Positions 61,367 to 64,000 of a stretch of DNA of 64,000 bases are shown here, piece by piece; the first letter of the stretch is position 1; each line of letters begins with the position of its first letter. This DNA comes from Paenibacillus allorhizosphaerae (GTDB lineage: Bacteria; Bacillota; Bacilli; Paenibacillales; NBRC-103111): assembly GCF_910594985.1 (NCBI RefSeq), contig NZ_CAJVCE010000004.1:62001-126000 (forward strand), read 5' to 3'. A program made the translations under genes and the position numbers. Under the pieces are notes generated by a model that searched no databases, was not told the origin of the DNA, and saw only the letters and a program-made list of their open reading frames with translations.

Positions 61367-62764
61367 TTAACCGATACTGCCTTCCATTTCGAATTTGATC
61401 AAACGGTTCATCTCGACGGCGTACTCCATCGGCAATTCTTTCGTGAACGGCTCGATAAAGCCCATAACGATCATTTGCGTCGCTTCTGCTTCCGTCAATC
61501 CGCGGCTCATCAAATAGAACAGCTGATCTTCAGAAACTTTGGAGACGGTGGCTTCGTGCTCAAGCGTAATGTTGTCGTTCATGATTTCGTTGTACGGAAT
61601 CGTGTCGGACGTCGATTGGTTATCCATGATGAGCGTATCGCATTTGATATTCGCTTTGGAGCCTTCGGAATTGCGGCCGAAGGAAGCAAGCCCGCGGTAC
61701 GTCACCTTGCCTCCGTGCTTGGAGATCGACTTGGAAACGATCGTGGACGTCGTATCCGGCGCCAGATGCGTCATCTTTGCACCTGCGTCCTGATGCTGCC
61801 CTTTACCCGCTACGGCGATGGAAAGCACCATTCCTTTCGCCCCGCGGCCCTTCAATACGACGGCCGGGTATTTCATCGTCAGTTTGGAACCGATGTTGCC
61901 GTCAACCCATTCCATCGTTGCATTTTCTTCCGCGACGGCGCGCTTCGTTACGAGGTTGTAAATGTTCGGCGCCCAGTTCTGAATCGTCGTGTAACGCACG
62001 CGGGAATCTTTCAAGCAGAGGATTTCCACCACGGCGCTGTGCAGCGAGTTCGTGCTGTATACCGGAGCCGTACAACCTTCGACATAGTGAACGAAGCTGC
62101 CTTCGTCGGCGATAATGAGCGTACGCTCGAATTGGCCCATATTCTCGGAGTTGATCCGGAAGTAAGCTTGCAGCGGAATTTCCACTTTTACGCCCTTCGG
62201 AACGTAGATGAAGCTGCCTCCGGACCATACGGCGCTGTTCAGTGCAGCGAATTTGTTATCGCTCGGAGGGATGACCGTGCCGAAAAATTTCTTGAAAATT
62301 TCCGGATGCTCGCGCAGCGCGGAATCGGTATCCATGAAGATGACGCCTTGATCTTCCAGATCCTTCTGCATGCTGTGATAAACGACCTCGGATTCGTACT
62401 GTGCGGATACGCCGGCCAAAAACTTTTGCTCCGCTTCCGGAATGCCGAGTTTATCGAACGTTTCTTTGATTTCGGTCGGAACTTCTTCCCACGTCTTGCC
62501 TTGCTTCTCGGATGGCTTTACATAGTACTGGATATCGTTGAAATCCAGATCGTCCATGTTCCCGCCCCAACGAGGCATATCCATCTTCAAAAATTGCTCC
62601 AGCGATTTCAGGCGGAATTCGAGCATCCACTCAGGTTCGCCTTTCATCTTGGAAATTTCGGTTACGATTTCGCGCGTCAAGCCTTTACCGCTTTGGAATA
62701 CCGCTTTGTGCTCATCGCGAAACCCATATTTATACTCTTCCATTTCAGGCATTTTCTTCGCCAT
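61367..62764 (-). CDS. sufB: Fe-S cluster assembly scaffold SufB
   Basis: A 465-residue SufB, the usual length, part of the SufBCD complex that assembles iron-sulphur clusters. Typical segments are [20 protein letters not shown] near the N-terminus, [39 protein letters not shown] (conserved Cys), and [20 protein letters not shown]-like sequence ([20 protein letters not shown]) towards the end. It is the last gene of sufS-sufU-sufB, 15 bases after sufU, and ends at a terminator. Confidence 0.97.
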   Translation of the reverse strand: MAKKMPEMEEYKYGFRDEHKAVFQSGKGLTREIVTEISKMKGEPEWMLEFRLKSLEQFLKMDMPRWGGNMDDLDFNDIQYYVKPSEKQGKTWEEVPTEIKETFDKLGIPEAEQKFLAGVSAQYESEVVYHSMQKDLEDQGVIFMDTDSALREHPEIFKKFFGTVIPPSDNKFAALNSAVWSGGSFIYVPKGVKVEIPLQAYFRINSENMGQFERTLIIADEGSFVHYVEGCTAPVYSTNSLHSAVVEILCLKDSRVRYTTIQNWAPNIYNLVTKRAVAEENATMEWVDGNIGSKLTMKYPAVVLKGRGAKGMVLSIAVAGKGQHQDAGAKMTHLAPDTTSTIVSKSISKHGGKVTYRGLASFGRNSEGSKANIKCDTLIMDNQSTSDTIPYNEIMNDNITLEHEATVSKVSEDQLFYLMSRGLTEAEATQMIVMGFIEPFTKELPMEYAVEMNRLIKFEMEGSIG

Positions 62765-62779
62765 GGGTCGTACCTCCTC

Positions 62780-64000
<1,221 letters not shown>

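Overview
The window looks like chromosomal DNA of an endospore-forming Bacillota of the Paenibacillaceae (Paenibacillus/Cohnella-like). The signs are strong GGAGG-type ribosome binding sites, a T-box tyrS leader, a Bacillus-type 585-residue pyruvate kinase with a C-terminal PEP-utiliser domain, sufS-sufU-sufB, and many sporulation genes (gerA-type operon, cotJABC, ytrH/ytrI, ytvI). No rRNA, tRNA, insertion sequence, prophage or CRISPR array was seen.

Layout. 1-4.0 kb: a SwrC-like RND efflux pump in an operon with its TetR repressor and a perfect palindromic operator. 4.2-5.4 kb: an ArsR-type winged helix fused to a DNA gyrase B-like ATPase domain. 5.7-9.6 kb: an AT-richer accessory island holding an agr-like peptide signalling operon (receptor-like membrane protein, AgrB, AgrD-like peptide, stand-alone LytTR protein), a second LytTR protein and a membrane histidine kinase with a degenerate GGDEF domain. 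9.6-11.5 kb: tyrS with its T-box, then a 36-codon glyoxalase-like remnant with its own promoter. 11.7-14.9 kb: a solute-binding lipoprotein, a PhyH dioxygenase and an AraC regulator.

15-28.8 kb is a conserved core block on the minus strand: dnaE, a PgpA-like gene, a small gene, accD, accA, pyk, a YbgC thioesterase, fxsA, citZ, icd, mdh. A candidate CcpC box lies before citZ, and two related hairpins lie in the icd 3' region. Compared with B. subtilis, pfkA is absent between accA and pyk. 29-38 kb carries ytrH/ytrI, a YtpI-like gene, a YtoI-like CBS/DRTGG protein, an acyltransferase and a gerA-type germinant receptor operon.

38.2-44.5 kb is the most striking region: five consecutive ATP-grasp paralogues of the YheC/YheD spore-coat family, preceded by a sequence that fits the sigma-K promoter consensus exactly and divergent from the ger operon. 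After it come HAD, CBO0543 and DUF975 genes, cotJABC, a YitT protein, ytvI, a CNNM/CorC-type protein, a YfkAB-like radical SAM protein, an HD-GYP protein, uppP, a YunD-like nucleotidase, a molybdenum-cofactor group (oxidoreductase-like protein, MoaD-MoaE fusion, ThiF/MoeB), a second HD-GYP protein, an NlpC/P60 lipoprotein and sufB-sufU-sufS, the last cut by the window edge.

Main candidates for something new: the agr-like operon whose receptor lacks a kinase and whose peptide lacks the usual nucleophile, the five-gene ATP-grasp array, and the ArsR-GyrB fusion with its catalytic glutamate replaced. All assignments come from reading the sequence; no database search was run.
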